A stretch of 64,000 nucleotides of DNA from NCBI RefSeq assembly GCF_002939385.1, contig NZ_MULI01000015.1, forward strand, positions 57,690-121,689, in the 5' to 3' direction. Of the stretch, positions 37,285 through 45,513 are shown in pieces. Position 1 is the first letter of the stretch. Each line of letters begins with the position of its first letter. The translations under genes and the position numbers were made by a program. This DNA comes from Streptomyces sp. MH60 (GTDB taxonomy: Bacteria; Actinomycetota; Actinomycetes; Streptomycetales; Streptomycetaceae). Under the pieces are notes generated by a model. The model ran no database searches and was not told the origin of the DNA. It saw only the letters and a program-made list of their open reading frames with translations.

Positions 37285-37327
37285 GTGCGTGGTGCCCCCG
37301 CCCTGGCGGGACGGGGGCACCACGCAC
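37285..37327. terminator. Bidirectional terminator hairpin, 16-bp perfect stem
   Basis: GTGCGTGGTGCCCCCG (37285-37300) pairs perfectly with 37312-37327 across an 11-nt loop. It lies between the convergent beta-helix and EF-G paralogue genes. Confidence 0.85.
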
Positions 37328-37351
37328 GCGGAGCGCATGACCGGGGCACGC

Positions 37352-39412
37352 CTACCGCACGGCTGTCGCGGCCGTCGTCGGCGCCGGCGCGTAGCCGGTG
37401 GGCCGGGCGGTGAAGGTGCCGCGGCCCTGGGTGCGGCTGCGCAGCCGGGTCGCGTAACCGAACAGCTCGGCCAGCGGGACCGTGGCCGTGACCACCGCCG
37501 CGCCGCCCCGCGTCACGGAGCCGGTGACCCGGCCGCGACGCGCGGCGAGGTCGCCGAGCACGCCGCCGAGCCCGTCCTCGGGCACGGTGACCGTGACCTC
37601 CACGACCGGTTCCAGCAGGACCATCTCCGAGGCGCGCAGGGCGTCGCGGAGACCGAACCGGCCGGCCGTGCGGAAGGCCGTGTCCGAGGAGTCCTTGACG
37701 TGGGTCTGCCCGTCGGTGAGCGTGACCCTCAGACCGGTCACCGGGTGCCCGCCGAGCGGACCCTCGGCGAGGACGTCCCGGCAGCCCGCCTCGACGGCCC
37801 GGACGTACTCCTGCGGTACGCGTCCGCCGACGACCGTCGAACGGAACACGAAGCCGTCGCCGCCCTCGGTGTCCGGCTCCCACGGCTCCACGTCGAGCAC
37901 CACGTGCGCGAACTGACCGGCGCCGCCGTCCTGTTTGACGTGCCGGTGGACGAAGCCGGTGACGCCTTCGCCGACCGTCTCCCGGTACGCCACACCGGGG
38001 CGGCCGACCGTGACCTCCAGCCCGTGCTCGCGCCGGACGCGCTCCACGGCGACCTCCAGGTGCAGCTCGCCCATGCCCGACAGCACGGTCTGTCCCGTCT
38101 CCGGGTCGGTCCGCACGGCCAGCGAGGGGTCCTCCTCGGTCAGCCGGGCGAGCGCCGAGGCCAGCCGGTCGGTGTCGGTGGAACGCCGGGCCTCCACCGC
38201 CACGTGCACGACCGGCTCGGCCACGCCCGGGGGCTCCAGGAGCAAAGGGGCGTCCGGCGCGCACAGGGTCGAGCCGGCGCGGGCCGACTTCAGCCCGACC
38301 ACGGCGACGATGTCCCCGGCGACCGCCCGTTCCAGGGGGTCGTGCCGGTCGGCCCGTACCCGCAGGATCCGGCCGATGCGCTCGGTGCGTCGCGTGCCCG
38401 CGTCCCACACGGTGTCTCCCTTCTCGATCGTGCCCGAGTACACCCTCAGGTACGTCAGCCGTCCCGTCGGGGTGGCGTTCACCTTGAACGCCAGTGCCGC
38501 CATCGGCGCCGCCGGGTCGGCGGGCCGCTCCTGCTCCGTGCCGTCGTGGGTGCCGCGCACCGCGGGCACGTCCAGCGGTGCGGGCAGGTACGCCACCACG
38601 GCGTCCAGCAGCGGTTCGACGCCGCGGTTGCGGTAGGCCGAGCCGCACAGCACGACCACGCCCTCGCCGGTGCGGGTCAGGTCGCGCAGGGCGCCGGTGA
38701 GGGTGGCGGCGGTGAGCGTCTCCCGGTCGCAGAACTCCTCCAGCGCGCCCGGATGGCGTTCGGCGACCGCTTCCTCCAGCAGCCGCCGTCTGCGTGCCGC
38801 CTCCTCGCGCAGGGCGTCGGGCACCGGTCCCTCCTCGGCCGTGTCCGCGCCGTCGGCCCAGACCAGGGCGCGCATGCGCGGCAGGTCGACGACGCCGGTG
38901 AAACCGTCCTCCGTGCCGATGGGCAGCTGCACGACCAGGGGTACGGGGTGCAGCCGCTCGCGGAGGGAGGCGACGGCGGTGTCGAGGTCGGCGCCCGCCC
39001 GGTCCATCTTGTTGACGAACGCGATCCTGGGCACGCCGTGCCGGTCGGCCTGCCGCCACACGGACTCGCTCTGCGGCTCCACCCCCGCGACCGCGTCGAA
39101 CACGGCGACGGCGCCGTCCAGCACCCGCAGGGAGCGTTCGACCTCGTCGGCGAAGTCGACGTGCCCCGGGGTGTCGATGAGGTTGATCCGGTGGCCCGCC
39201 CAGGTGCAGCTGACGGCCGCGGCGAAGATGGTGATGCCGCGATCGCGTTCCTGCGGGTCGAAGTCGGTGACGGTGGTGCCGTCGTGGACCTCGCCGCGCT
39301 TGTGGGTGGTACCGGTGGTGTAGAGGATCCGCTCGGTGACGGTGGTCTTGCCCGCGTCGACGTGGGCGAGGATGCCCAGGTTGCGGATGGTGGTGAGCGG
39401 GTTGGTGCGCAT
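37352..39412 (-). CDS. Elongation factor G paralogue (translational GTPase)
   Basis: This 686-aa GTPase starts at ATG 39412. The G motifs are intact: AHVDAGKTT (G1), RGIT (G2), DTPGHVDF (G3), NKMDR (G4) and CGSAY (G5). Domain IV is EF-G-like, with [12 protein letters not shown] and the [20 protein letters not shown] region. The gene is not in a str operon (no rpsL/rpsG/tuf neighbours), so it is the secondary EF-G common in Streptomyces and not the housekeeping fusA. Such paralogues may act in ribosome rescue, antibiotic tolerance or specialised translocation. It is about 15 residues shorter than a housekeeping EF-G. The upstream ~280 nt contain a candidate leader ORF and hairpins. Confidence 0.93.
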   Translation of the reverse strand: MRTNPLTTIRNLGILAHVDAGKTTVTERILYTTGTTHKRGEVHDGTTVTDFDPQERDRGITIFAAAVSCTWAGHRINLIDTPGHVDFADEVERSLRVLDGAVAVFDAVAGVEPQSESVWRQADRHGVPRIAFVNKMDRAGADLDTAVASLRERLHPVPLVVQLPIGTEDGFTGVVDLPRMRALVWADGADTAEEGPVPDALREEAARRRRLLEEAVAERHPGALEEFCDRETLTAATLTGALRDLTRTGEGVVVLCGSAYRNRGVEPLLDAVVAYLPAPLDVPAVRGTHDGTEQERPADPAAPMAALAFKVNATPTGRLTYLRVYSGTIEKGDTVWDAGTRRTERIGRILRVRADRHDPLERAVAGDIVAVVGLKSARAGSTLCAPDAPLLLEPPGVAEPVVHVAVEARRSTDTDRLASALARLTEEDPSLAVRTDPETGQTVLSGMGELHLEVAVERVRREHGLEVTVGRPGVAYRETVGEGVTGFVHRHVKQDGGAGQFAHVVLDVEPWEPDTEGGDGFVFRSTVVGGRVPQEYVRAVEAGCRDVLAEGPLGGHPVTGLRVTLTDGQTHVKDSSDTAFRTAGRFGLRDALRASEMVLLEPVVEVTVTVPEDGLGGVLGDLAARRGRVTGSVTRGGAAVVTATVPLAELFGYATRLRSRTQGRGTFTARPTGYAPAPTTAATAVR

Positions 39413-39697
39413 GGCCCATGGCCTTTCGGATGATCCGGAAAAAGGGCAGCGCGATGTCCCGGCGCACGACGACGCACGCCCCCGGTGGGCGGGGGGGCGG
39501 GGATCAGACGTACGTCACGGGTGTCCGGTACCGGCCGCGCAGCGGGCACCGGAGGGCCGAGGACACCAGGATCACCACGGACCGACGGGACCGGGAACGG
39601 GGAGCGGCGGCAGCGGCGCGGTCACGCATGGCCGGACTCCCCTCACTGGTCATGGACGCGCCGCCCGTCCGCGGGCGGCGTCTGCTCGGTGAGTCTA
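39413..39697 (-). promoter_or_regulatory. Structured leader of the EF-G paralogue: promoter element, hairpins, terminator-like structure
   Basis: Reading on the minus strand, a -10-like TAGACT (39697-39692) is followed by a strong hairpin (39682-39655) whose arms are CGGGCGGCGTC and its complement. Then comes a small ORF with a good ribosome site (39629-39504). A weak GGG-A-CA/TG-CCC stem follows, running straight into TTTTT (39443-39439), about 30 nt before the EF-G start. A further GC-rich inverted repeat lies at 39703-39721, over the expected -35 region. The order of leader ORF, T-tracted hairpin, then a ribosome-related gene resembles translation-coupled attenuators. This is an inference from layout only. 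Confidence 0.4.
39504..39629 (-). CDS. Possible leader peptide, 41 aa, Arg-rich
   Basis: ATG 39629 is preceded by GAGGGGAG with a 7-nt spacer, a better ribosome site than many genes here. The 41-residue product is rich in Ala and Arg ([24 protein letters not shown]). It has no recognisable domain. It ends 91 nt before the EF-G paralogue. It may be a leader ORF whose translation reports ribosome status, or a chance ORF in GC-rich DNA. Confidence 0.3.
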   Translation of the reverse strand: MRDRAAAAAPRSRSRRSVVILVSSALRCPLRGRYRTPVTYV

Positions 39698-39739
39698 GGC
39701 AGTGGCCCGGGGACCGGGCCACGGAGTTTCGCGGCTCGC

Positions 39740-39784
39740 GCCGGTGCCGGGCCCGGGGCTGTCCGCTCCGGGTCCGGCACCGGC
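39740..39784 (-). terminator. Terminator hairpin after the phosphoesterase gene
   Basis: GCCGGTGCCGG (39740-39750) pairs with CCGGCACCGGC (39774-39784), and the inner CCCGG/CCGGG extend the stem. It starts about 50 bp beyond the phosphoesterase stop on the minus strand. It separates that operon from the EF-G leader. Confidence 0.7.
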
Positions 39785-39832
39785 TGTGCAACCGGCCGTA
39801 CTGCCTGTCGGGCGTCGGGTGGTCGAGCCGGG

Positions 39833-42580
39833 TCAGCCGTCGTTCTCCGCCGACGGGATGAACGCGCCCGGCACGTCCTGGGGAGCGTAGATCTTCTTCT
39901 CGCCCGGGTACGGCTTCCCCCAGTTGTACCGCTCGTACCAGGCCAAGTGGTTCATCTGCGCCGGCGGAGCGTAGTCCGGCACGGCGTGGGGACCGGTCAG
40001 TCGCTGCTTCGACTTCCACTGGCCCCACGTGGCGGCGAGGTTCTCCATGCCTGTCGGCACCGAGGCCGACGGCACGATCGCCGCCTTCGGGCTCTGCGTC
40101 GCGGGGTTGTCCAGACCGCACGACGGCGCCGTCTTCACCCCGTCGGTCAGCGAGACCCGGTTGGGCAGCGCCTTGAACGGCGTGAAGTCCGGCTTGCGGG
40201 TGAACGCCGCGGACATCGGGGTGGCCGCGGTGTCCTTCTGGTTCATCGGCTGGATCCCGAGGATCTGCTCGATGGTCCGCATCATGTTGATCTGCGAGTA
40301 GTAGTGGCTGTCCACCGTGCCGTGCTTGGCCCAGGGGCTGATGATCTGGACCGGGGCGCGGTGGCCGTCGACGTGGTCGAGGCCGGCCTGGGAGTCGTCC
40401 TCGACGACGAAGATCGCCGAGTCCTTCCAGTACTTGCTGTGCGAGATCTCGTCGACCATCGTGCCGACGGCGAGGTCGTTGTCCGCGACCTGCGCGGAGC
40501 CGCTGACCGGACCGCCGGTGTGGTCACTGGAGAGCCAGAACATGTTCAGGTTCGCCGGACCGTGCTTCTCGAAGTCCCGCTTCCAGATCTCGGCGCGGTA
40601 GACGTCCGGGACGCTGGTGTCGAACTTCGGGAAGCCGTGCACCGACACGTCGTTGAGCGACGGGATCGGCGAGGTCGAGTTCAGCGGGTAGGCGGTGTCC
40701 TCACCGGTGGCCGCCATGTTCTTGCTGTCGCAGTACAGGTTCTGCCAGCTGGCGCCCGCCGGCTTGGCCAGGAACTGCTGGAACTCACCGAAGTTGCGCA
40801 CCGACTTGCCCACGTCCTGCGCGCCGGTCCAGATGAATCCGGTCCGCTGGTGGCCGAGGGCGTCGTCCTCGGTGTCGTAACTGCGGGTGTACTCACCGGC
40901 GGAGGACTCGGTGTACTCGGGGTTGTCGGCCTGCATCAGCCAGTTGTGACCCTCGGCGGAGTTCGTGCCGATGTCGTACGTGTTGTCGTACAGGCCGAAC
41001 TGCCGGGCCAGCGCGTGCTGGTTCGGCGTGACGTTCTCGCCGTACTGCGCCAGCGAGGCGTCGCCGTTGCCCTGGGGCAGGTCGCCGAAGACCTGGTCGT
41101 AGGTGCGGTTCTCCTTGACGATCAGGAAGACGTGCTTGATCGTCGAGGGGTCGCCGAGCCTGGCCGGGACCGGCACCGGCTTGGCCGGCTTGCCCTTGGC
41201 CTTCTTCAGGGCCTGGCCGTTCCAGCCGTTCTGCTTGAAGACCTTGCGGGTGTACGACCTGATCAAGCTGTCGTCGGGCAGGGTGAACCGCTGCACGCTC
41301 GACGTCGTGTCGTGGGTGCCGTGGCCGCTTTCCTTGCGGCGGGCGTCGATGCCACGGGGGTTGGAGACGTACACCTGGTCGCCGACGGTGGTGATCTCCG
41401 AGGGGAAGTAGTCCGTCGGGAGCAGGCCGACGTAGCTCACCGGCTCCTGGGCGGAGGTGTACTTGTAGACGGCGACCGCGTTGGCCCGGCCGAGGGTCAC
41501 CAGCAGGTGGCCGTCGTCGGTGAGGGTCACCGCGTCGGGCTCGTACCCCACGGAGGCCTGCGCCCACGGCCGGGTGGCGATGGTCTGGACGACCTCGTCC
41601 TTCGCCGTGTCGATGACCGACACGTCGTTGGTCGCGGTGTTCGTGACGAACAGCGCCCCGTCCTTGGCGTAGAGCGCGGTCGGGTGCAGACCGACCTCGA
41701 TGCCGGCGACCGGGGCGTCCTGGTCCGCCAGGTCGATGACGCTGACCGTGCCGCTGGTGGTGGCGGCGGTCTTCTGGTCGGCGAGCACCTGCGTGCCGTA
41801 CGAGTTGATCGTGGGCTCGCCGGGCTTCGCCGGCCGGCCGCCCTCGTTGCTGACGTAGAGCTTGCCACCGACGACGATCAGGTCGCGCGGGGCGTTGCCC
41901 ACGGCCCAGCTCCGCTGGACGGTTCCGGTCGCCGCGTCGATGGAGACGACCCGGTTCTGGCCGTTGACCGCGGAGTACACGGTCTTGCCGTCGGCCGAGA
42001 ACACGGCCTCGCCCACCAGGGCCTTCTTGGAACCCTGCGCGGGGATGGCGACGGTCCGCGGGCTGGAGACGCTGCCGTCCTCGTTCACCGTGAACACCGT
42101 GTAGCCGTCCGGCTGGCCCAGCCACAGCTGCTTGCCGTCGGGCGAGTACGTCGGGCCTTCCTGGCCCACGTTGTTGCTGCCCATGCGGGGGTTGGACGAC
42201 GCGGCGCTGCCGACGAGCTGCTGCGTCTTGAAGTTCTTCAGGTCCACGATGGCCAGGGCCGCGCCACCGTCGGTGACCGATGCGGCCATGTGCGTGCCGT
42301 CCGGGCTGACCGAGGACGACATGATCTTGCCCTCATTGATGACCAGGCGGTCGCCGTACGGGTCGAGGTACTGGTTGCTGGAGACGACCCGGCCGTCCTC
42401 GGTGACCTGGCCGACCTGGTCCGTGCCGAACTGGTGGGTCTGCGCGAGCGCCGTGCCGGCGGCCACGAGGGCGATCGCGGTGGTGCCCGCGGTCAACAGC
42501 GGTATCCGACGGCCGAGTCGTCTGCCGAGGAGCCTGAAACGGGCTTCCTCCGCGAGCTTGCGGCGACGAGCTACCTGCAT
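39833..42580 (-). CDS. Membrane-anchored YncE-like beta-propeller fused to phosphoesterase (AP superfamily)
   Basis: This 915-aa protein starts at ATG 42580, 6 bp after the permease stop. The basic N-terminus is followed by one hydrophobic segment (IPLLTAGTTAIALVAAGTALA, ~26-46), a signal anchor or signal peptide. Residues ~60-480 form a YncE/YVTN-type beta-propeller (DGKTVYSAVNGQNRVVSIDAATG, GTVSVIDLADQ, NDVSVIDTAKDEVVQTI). Residues ~490-870 are the phosphoesterase domain, with VFLIVKENRTYDQVFGDLPQG and later FVVEDDSQAGLDHVDGHRAP. The enzyme likely cleaves a phosphoester outside the membrane, with the propeller as a scaffold. Cotranscription with an ABC exporter suggests that export and dephosphorylation are linked. 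Confidence 0.92.
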   Translation of the reverse strand: MQVARRRKLAEEARFRLLGRRLGRRIPLLTAGTTAIALVAAGTALAQTHQFGTDQVGQVTEDGRVVSSNQYLDPYGDRLVINEGKIMSSSVSPDGTHMAASVTDGGAALAIVDLKNFKTQQLVGSAASSNPRMGSNNVGQEGPTYSPDGKQLWLGQPDGYTVFTVNEDGSVSSPRTVAIPAQGSKKALVGEAVFSADGKTVYSAVNGQNRVVSIDAATGTVQRSWAVGNAPRDLIVVGGKLYVSNEGGRPAKPGEPTINSYGTQVLADQKTAATTSGTVSVIDLADQDAPVAGIEVGLHPTALYAKDGALFVTNTATNDVSVIDTAKDEVVQTIATRPWAQASVGYEPDAVTLTDDGHLLVTLGRANAVAVYKYTSAQEPVSYVGLLPTDYFPSEITTVGDQVYVSNPRGIDARRKESGHGTHDTTSSVQRFTLPDDSLIRSYTRKVFKQNGWNGQALKKAKGKPAKPVPVPARLGDPSTIKHVFLIVKENRTYDQVFGDLPQGNGDASLAQYGENVTPNQHALARQFGLYDNTYDIGTNSAEGHNWLMQADNPEYTESSAGEYTRSYDTEDDALGHQRTGFIWTGAQDVGKSVRNFGEFQQFLAKPAGASWQNLYCDSKNMAATGEDTAYPLNSTSPIPSLNDVSVHGFPKFDTSVPDVYRAEIWKRDFEKHGPANLNMFWLSSDHTGGPVSGSAQVADNDLAVGTMVDEISHSKYWKDSAIFVVEDDSQAGLDHVDGHRAPVQIISPWAKHGTVDSHYYSQINMMRTIEQILGIQPMNQKDTAATPMSAAFTRKPDFTPFKALPNRVSLTDGVKTAPSCGLDNPATQSPKAAIVPSASVPTGMENLAATWGQWKSKQRLTGPHAVPDYAPPAQMNHLAWYERYNWGKPYPGEKKIYAPQDVPGAFIPSAENDG

Positions 42581-42586
42581 TTTCGG

Positions 42587-44017
42587 TTATCCCTTCGAGG
42601 TGGTGTCGAGCAGCTCGACGTTGCCGTCGAACTGCCACAGCGGGTTCGGTACGTCCCCTTCGGGGGTCCGCACCAGGAAGTAGCCGTTCACTTCCTTCGG
42701 TCCGTCGCCATCGGCCATGTACCGCCCGTCAGGTGTGACGTCGAGTTGGTAGACGGCCTGCCCCGTGGCCTCGACGCCGGGAAGGTGCCAGCTGACGACG
42801 CAGCGCCAGTCGTTGCCCGGGCCCTCGGCCGCGACCTTGGTGCTTCCCTTGTGGCACGTCGCCGTGGCCTTCAACTGGGCCTCGGTGACGGCGGGCCGAT
42901 GGAGTTGGTCGGTCTGCACGCGGTACAGGTGCGCGAACGCCGTGGCGAGCGAGCGCTGCACCTTGTCCTGCTCGATCCCGGAGCCGGTCGCCGAGGTCGT
43001 CGCGGCGACGACCGCGAACGACATCGCGGCCACTCCGGCGAGCGGCAGCACTCCGACCGTGATCGCGCGGCGGCCCGAGCCGTCGTGGGTCGGGTTGGTG
43101 AAGTCCCGCCGGACGAAGAGCGCGTACGCCAGCGCCGTCGCCACCGCGGCCCACACCAGGCTGACAACGACTCCGATGAGCAGCGGACCGAGCTGCCGCG
43201 GGCTGGTGAACAGACCGTTCCAGGCGATGAGGGCGTAGCTCGGCAGGGCGACCCGCACGGCGACCGGGAGCGGCAGCATCTGCGCGATCGCCATGGCGAG
43301 CGAGACGAGCACGGGCACCAGCAGCCCCATCGGGGACCTTCCCAGCGTGACCGAGCCGAGAAGGCCGAGTGCGGCGAGCGCCAGGGTCGGAGCGAGGACC
43401 GAGACCCAGGAGAGCAGCACCCCGACGGCGGCGTCCGACGACGCCAGGAGATGACCGTCGAGACCGACCAGTGGCTGGTCGCCGACGACCAGGAGGCCGC
43501 CGACGGTGCTGGAGACGGCGAGTCCGGCCACGAGCAGAAGCAGGACGGTGACACTGGCCGCCGCCTTCGCCACGAAGATCCGCCGAGGCGAGCGGACGGC
43601 CACGAGCAGGTGGCGCCACGTGCCGAGCCGGTCCTCGGAGGCGAACACATCACCGGCCACGACCGACGTCAGCAACGGAAGCGCCCAGACTCCCGAGAAT
43701 CCGAGGATCACCAGCGGCCCGGCCCACCCGGAGGCGAGCATCCAGCGTCCGAAGAGGGTGTCGACGGGAAGCGTGCTCTGTTGGCTCACGCCGGCGACGA
43801 AGAGGGCGGGAGCGATCCAGCAGGCGAGGAGCAGCAGGCGGATCCGCCAGTGGGAGAGGAGCTTGACCAGCTCGAACCGGCCGGCCCGGGTGACGGGTAC
43901 ACGACGGCCCCCGGTCACCTGCTCGTGTCCGTGCCGCTCTCCCCGCCCCTGCTCCGGTTCGTGCTCCTGCTCCTGCTCGTGTGTCGCTTCCGGTCTCGGG
44001 GTGACGGGGGCGGTCAT
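42587..44017 (-). CDS. ABC-2 type exporter permease with extra C-terminal extracytoplasmic domain
   Basis: This 476-aa protein starts at ATG 44017, overlapping the ATPase stop (ATGA). A charged, low-complexity N-terminus (EQEQEHEPEQGRGERHGHEQ) precedes six or more membrane segments (LLLLACWIAPALFVAGV, VTVLLLLVAGLAVSSTV, LAPTLALAALGLLGSVTL, LLIGVVVSLVWAAVATAL and others). After the last segment (~335) comes a ~135-residue soluble tail with two Cys (TATCHKG, NDWRCVVSW) and YQLDVTPDGRYMADGDGP. This tail is not part of an ordinary ABC-2 permease and may be an extracellular sensor or substrate lid. The next gene is the phosphoesterase. Confidence 0.88.
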   Translation of the reverse strand: MTAPVTPRPEATHEQEQEHEPEQGRGERHGHEQVTGGRRVPVTRAGRFELVKLLSHWRIRLLLLACWIAPALFVAGVSQQSTLPVDTLFGRWMLASGWAGPLVILGFSGVWALPLLTSVVAGDVFASEDRLGTWRHLLVAVRSPRRIFVAKAAASVTVLLLLVAGLAVSSTVGGLLVVGDQPLVGLDGHLLASSDAAVGVLLSWVSVLAPTLALAALGLLGSVTLGRSPMGLLVPVLVSLAMAIAQMLPLPVAVRVALPSYALIAWNGLFTSPRQLGPLLIGVVVSLVWAAVATALAYALFVRRDFTNPTHDGSGRRAITVGVLPLAGVAAMSFAVVAATTSATGSGIEQDKVQRSLATAFAHLYRVQTDQLHRPAVTEAQLKATATCHKGSTKVAAEGPGNDWRCVVSWHLPGVEATGQAVYQLDVTPDGRYMADGDGPKEVNGYFLVRTPEGDVPNPLWQFDGNVELLDTTSKG

Positions 44018-44955
44018 CGGCCGTCCTCCTGCTGTTCGGTGAGGGCGAGGAACGCGGCTTCGAGCGGCGACACCACGGGAGTGAGTTCGCGCAGCGCGAC
44101 GCCCTTCTCCACGAGCCGCACCACGAGCGCGTCGAGGGCGGGCAGAAGGGCGCGTACGACGAGCGGTTCGGCGTCCTGGCGTACCCCCTCGGCGTCGACG
44201 ACCTGGACCCCCGGCGCTTCATCGGCCAGCCGGCGGGCGGTCTGCGGGTCGGGTGTGACCAGCCGGTAGTCGAGTTCGCGGTTCTCGGTGGCCAGCTTGC
44301 TCAGCGGGCCGGTGAAGACGACGCGGCCGACGGCGAGGATGGTCACCTCGGAGCAGAGCGCCGCAAGGTCATCCATGTGGTGGCTGGAGAGCACGACGGC
44401 GGTTCCCTGTGCCGCGAGCCTGTTCAGGACGCCGTGCACGTGCTTCTTGCCCGCCGGGTCGAGGCCGTTGGCCGGTTCGTCGAGCACGAGCAGCCGGGGC
44501 TTGGTCAGCAGGGCGGCGGCGAGTCCGAGCCGCTGGCGCATGCCGAGGGAGAAGCCGCGCGTACGGTCGTCGGCGACATCGGTGAGGCCGACCTCCGCAA
44601 GCACGTCGTCGATCCCCGCCACAGGCGCGTCGGGGCCGCGGAGAGCGGCCAGCGCGGCGAGGTTCTGCCGTGGGGTGAGCGAGGGGTAGAGAGCGGGACC
44701 GTCCACGAAGCCGGCGACACCGTCGGGAGCGTCGAGCGCCCGCCCGACCGGTGCGCCCAGGATCTCCAGGTGTCCGCTGTCGGCCACCGCGAGTCCCAGC
44801 AGGAGGCCGAGCAGCGTCGTCTTCCCGGCGCCGTTCGGACCGACGAGACCGTGGATCCGGCCCTGCGCCACATCGAGGTCTGTGTCATCGAGCGCGGTGA
44901 CGTCACCGAAGCTCTTCGTGAGGCCGCGAGCCCGGATTGCGAGGAGTTCTTCCAT
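44014..44955 (-). CDS. ABC transporter ATP-binding protein (exporter type)
   Basis: This 313-aa ATPase has Walker A GPNGAGKTTLL (~39-49), a signature SLGMRQRLGLA, Walker B LLVLDEPANGLDP and the switch His in VVLSSHHMD. A C-terminal ~90-residue extension (RLVTPDPQTARRLADEAPGVQVV) is typical of DrrA/NatA-like exporters. It drives the permease encoded immediately downstream (4-bp overlap). ATG 44955 has AAGGAAGGG in front. Confidence 0.95.
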   Translation of the reverse strand: MEELLAIRARGLTKSFGDVTALDDTDLDVAQGRIHGLVGPNGAGKTTLLGLLLGLAVADSGHLEILGAPVGRALDAPDGVAGFVDGPALYPSLTPRQNLAALAALRGPDAPVAGIDDVLAEVGLTDVADDRTRGFSLGMRQRLGLAAALLTKPRLLVLDEPANGLDPAGKKHVHGVLNRLAAQGTAVVLSSHHMDDLAALCSEVTILAVGRVVFTGPLSKLATENRELDYRLVTPDPQTARRLADEAPGVQVVDAEGVRQDAEPLVVRALLPALDALVVRLVEKGVALRELTPVVSPLEAAFLALTEQQEDGR

Positions 44956-45255
44956 GGGTCCCTTCCTTCAATGCCTCAAGGACCCTAGGGATTGATCACT
45001 CCGCCCAGGAGGAGGGAGGAGTTGAATGTTGTTGGAACATGAAACGACTTGGCATTCGCGACATCACCGGGCGGTCGGACGCCGCACCGGCTCCTACCAG
45101 CACCCTTTGCCAGCGATTTGCCGCAACTTGAGGGGTACATGACCTAATTGCGAACGCGAACCAGTCGTCGAAGATCGTGAAGGTCGGCATGGGCCGAGGG
45201 TGTTGTGCTGTGCAGCGCCGAGATCGCGGCGGCACCACTTGAGCCCTGGAACGCA
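44956..45255. other. Non-coding stretch between ABC operon and tRNA-Leu
   Basis: This ~300-bp gap holds the promoter of the ABC operon at its left end. The rest is less GC-rich than its surroundings and has no ORF with convincing codon bias. I looked for an integrase or attachment-site duplicate next to the tRNA and saw neither. Confidence 0.6.
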
Positions 45256-45278
45256 GAAAACCCCACGGGAAGTGGGGT
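45256..45278 (-). terminator. Intrinsic terminator of tRNA-Leu
   Basis: CCCCAC (45261-45266) pairs with GTGGGG (45272-45277). On the minus strand the stem is followed by TTTT (45260-45257), a rare true T-tract terminator for this genome type, 7 nt downstream of the tRNA 3' end. Confidence 0.85.
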
Positions 45279-45284
45279 CTCAGC

Positions 45285-45372
45285 TGGTGTCCGAGGGGGG
45301 ACTTGAACCCCCACGCCCGATAAAGGGCACTAGCACCTCAAGCTAGCGCGTCTGCCATTCCGCCACCCGGAC
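45285..45372 (-). tRNA. tRNA-Leu (anticodon GAG)
   Basis: The minus strand folds as a long-variable-arm tRNA. The acceptor GTCCGGG (from 45372) pairs with CTCGGAC. The anticodon arm is CTAGC-TTGAGGT-GCTAG with anticodon GAG, the variable arm is GTGCCC...GGGCGT-like, and the T-loop is GGGTTCAAGTCCC. The encoded 3' CCA is at 45287-45285. It reads CUC/CUU leucine codons. CUC is a very common codon in this genome. Confidence 0.96.
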
Positions 45373-45513
45373 CAGGTGTCTGTCGCTGGGCGGGGGTGCT
45401 CCCCGCGGCGACATGGACAACCATACCAAGGTTTCGCGGTGCCTTTCACCTGCGTTTCCTTCCCCTGAGCGGCGTTCCGGGACCGGTGGCTCCGCTGCGC
45501 CTAGGGTCACACC

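Noticed and set aside
37352..39412. Tetracycline-resistance ribosomal protection protein
   Set aside because: Domain IV and the GTPase core follow the EF-G pattern more than the Tet(M)/Tet(O) pattern, so an EF-G paralogue is the better call.
39485..44269. A 1594-codon open frame on the plus strand opposite the phosphoesterase/ABC operon
   Set aside because: It lies antisense to three genes with clear domains. Its translation is Gly/Arg/Val/Asp-rich with no recognisable motif, as expected from a stop-poor frame in GC-rich DNA.
44996..45238. An 80-codon minus-strand frame beside tRNA-Leu that might be an integrase remnant
   Set aside because: It has no recombinase motif, ordinary chance composition and no good ribosome site, and no duplicated tRNA end is nearby.
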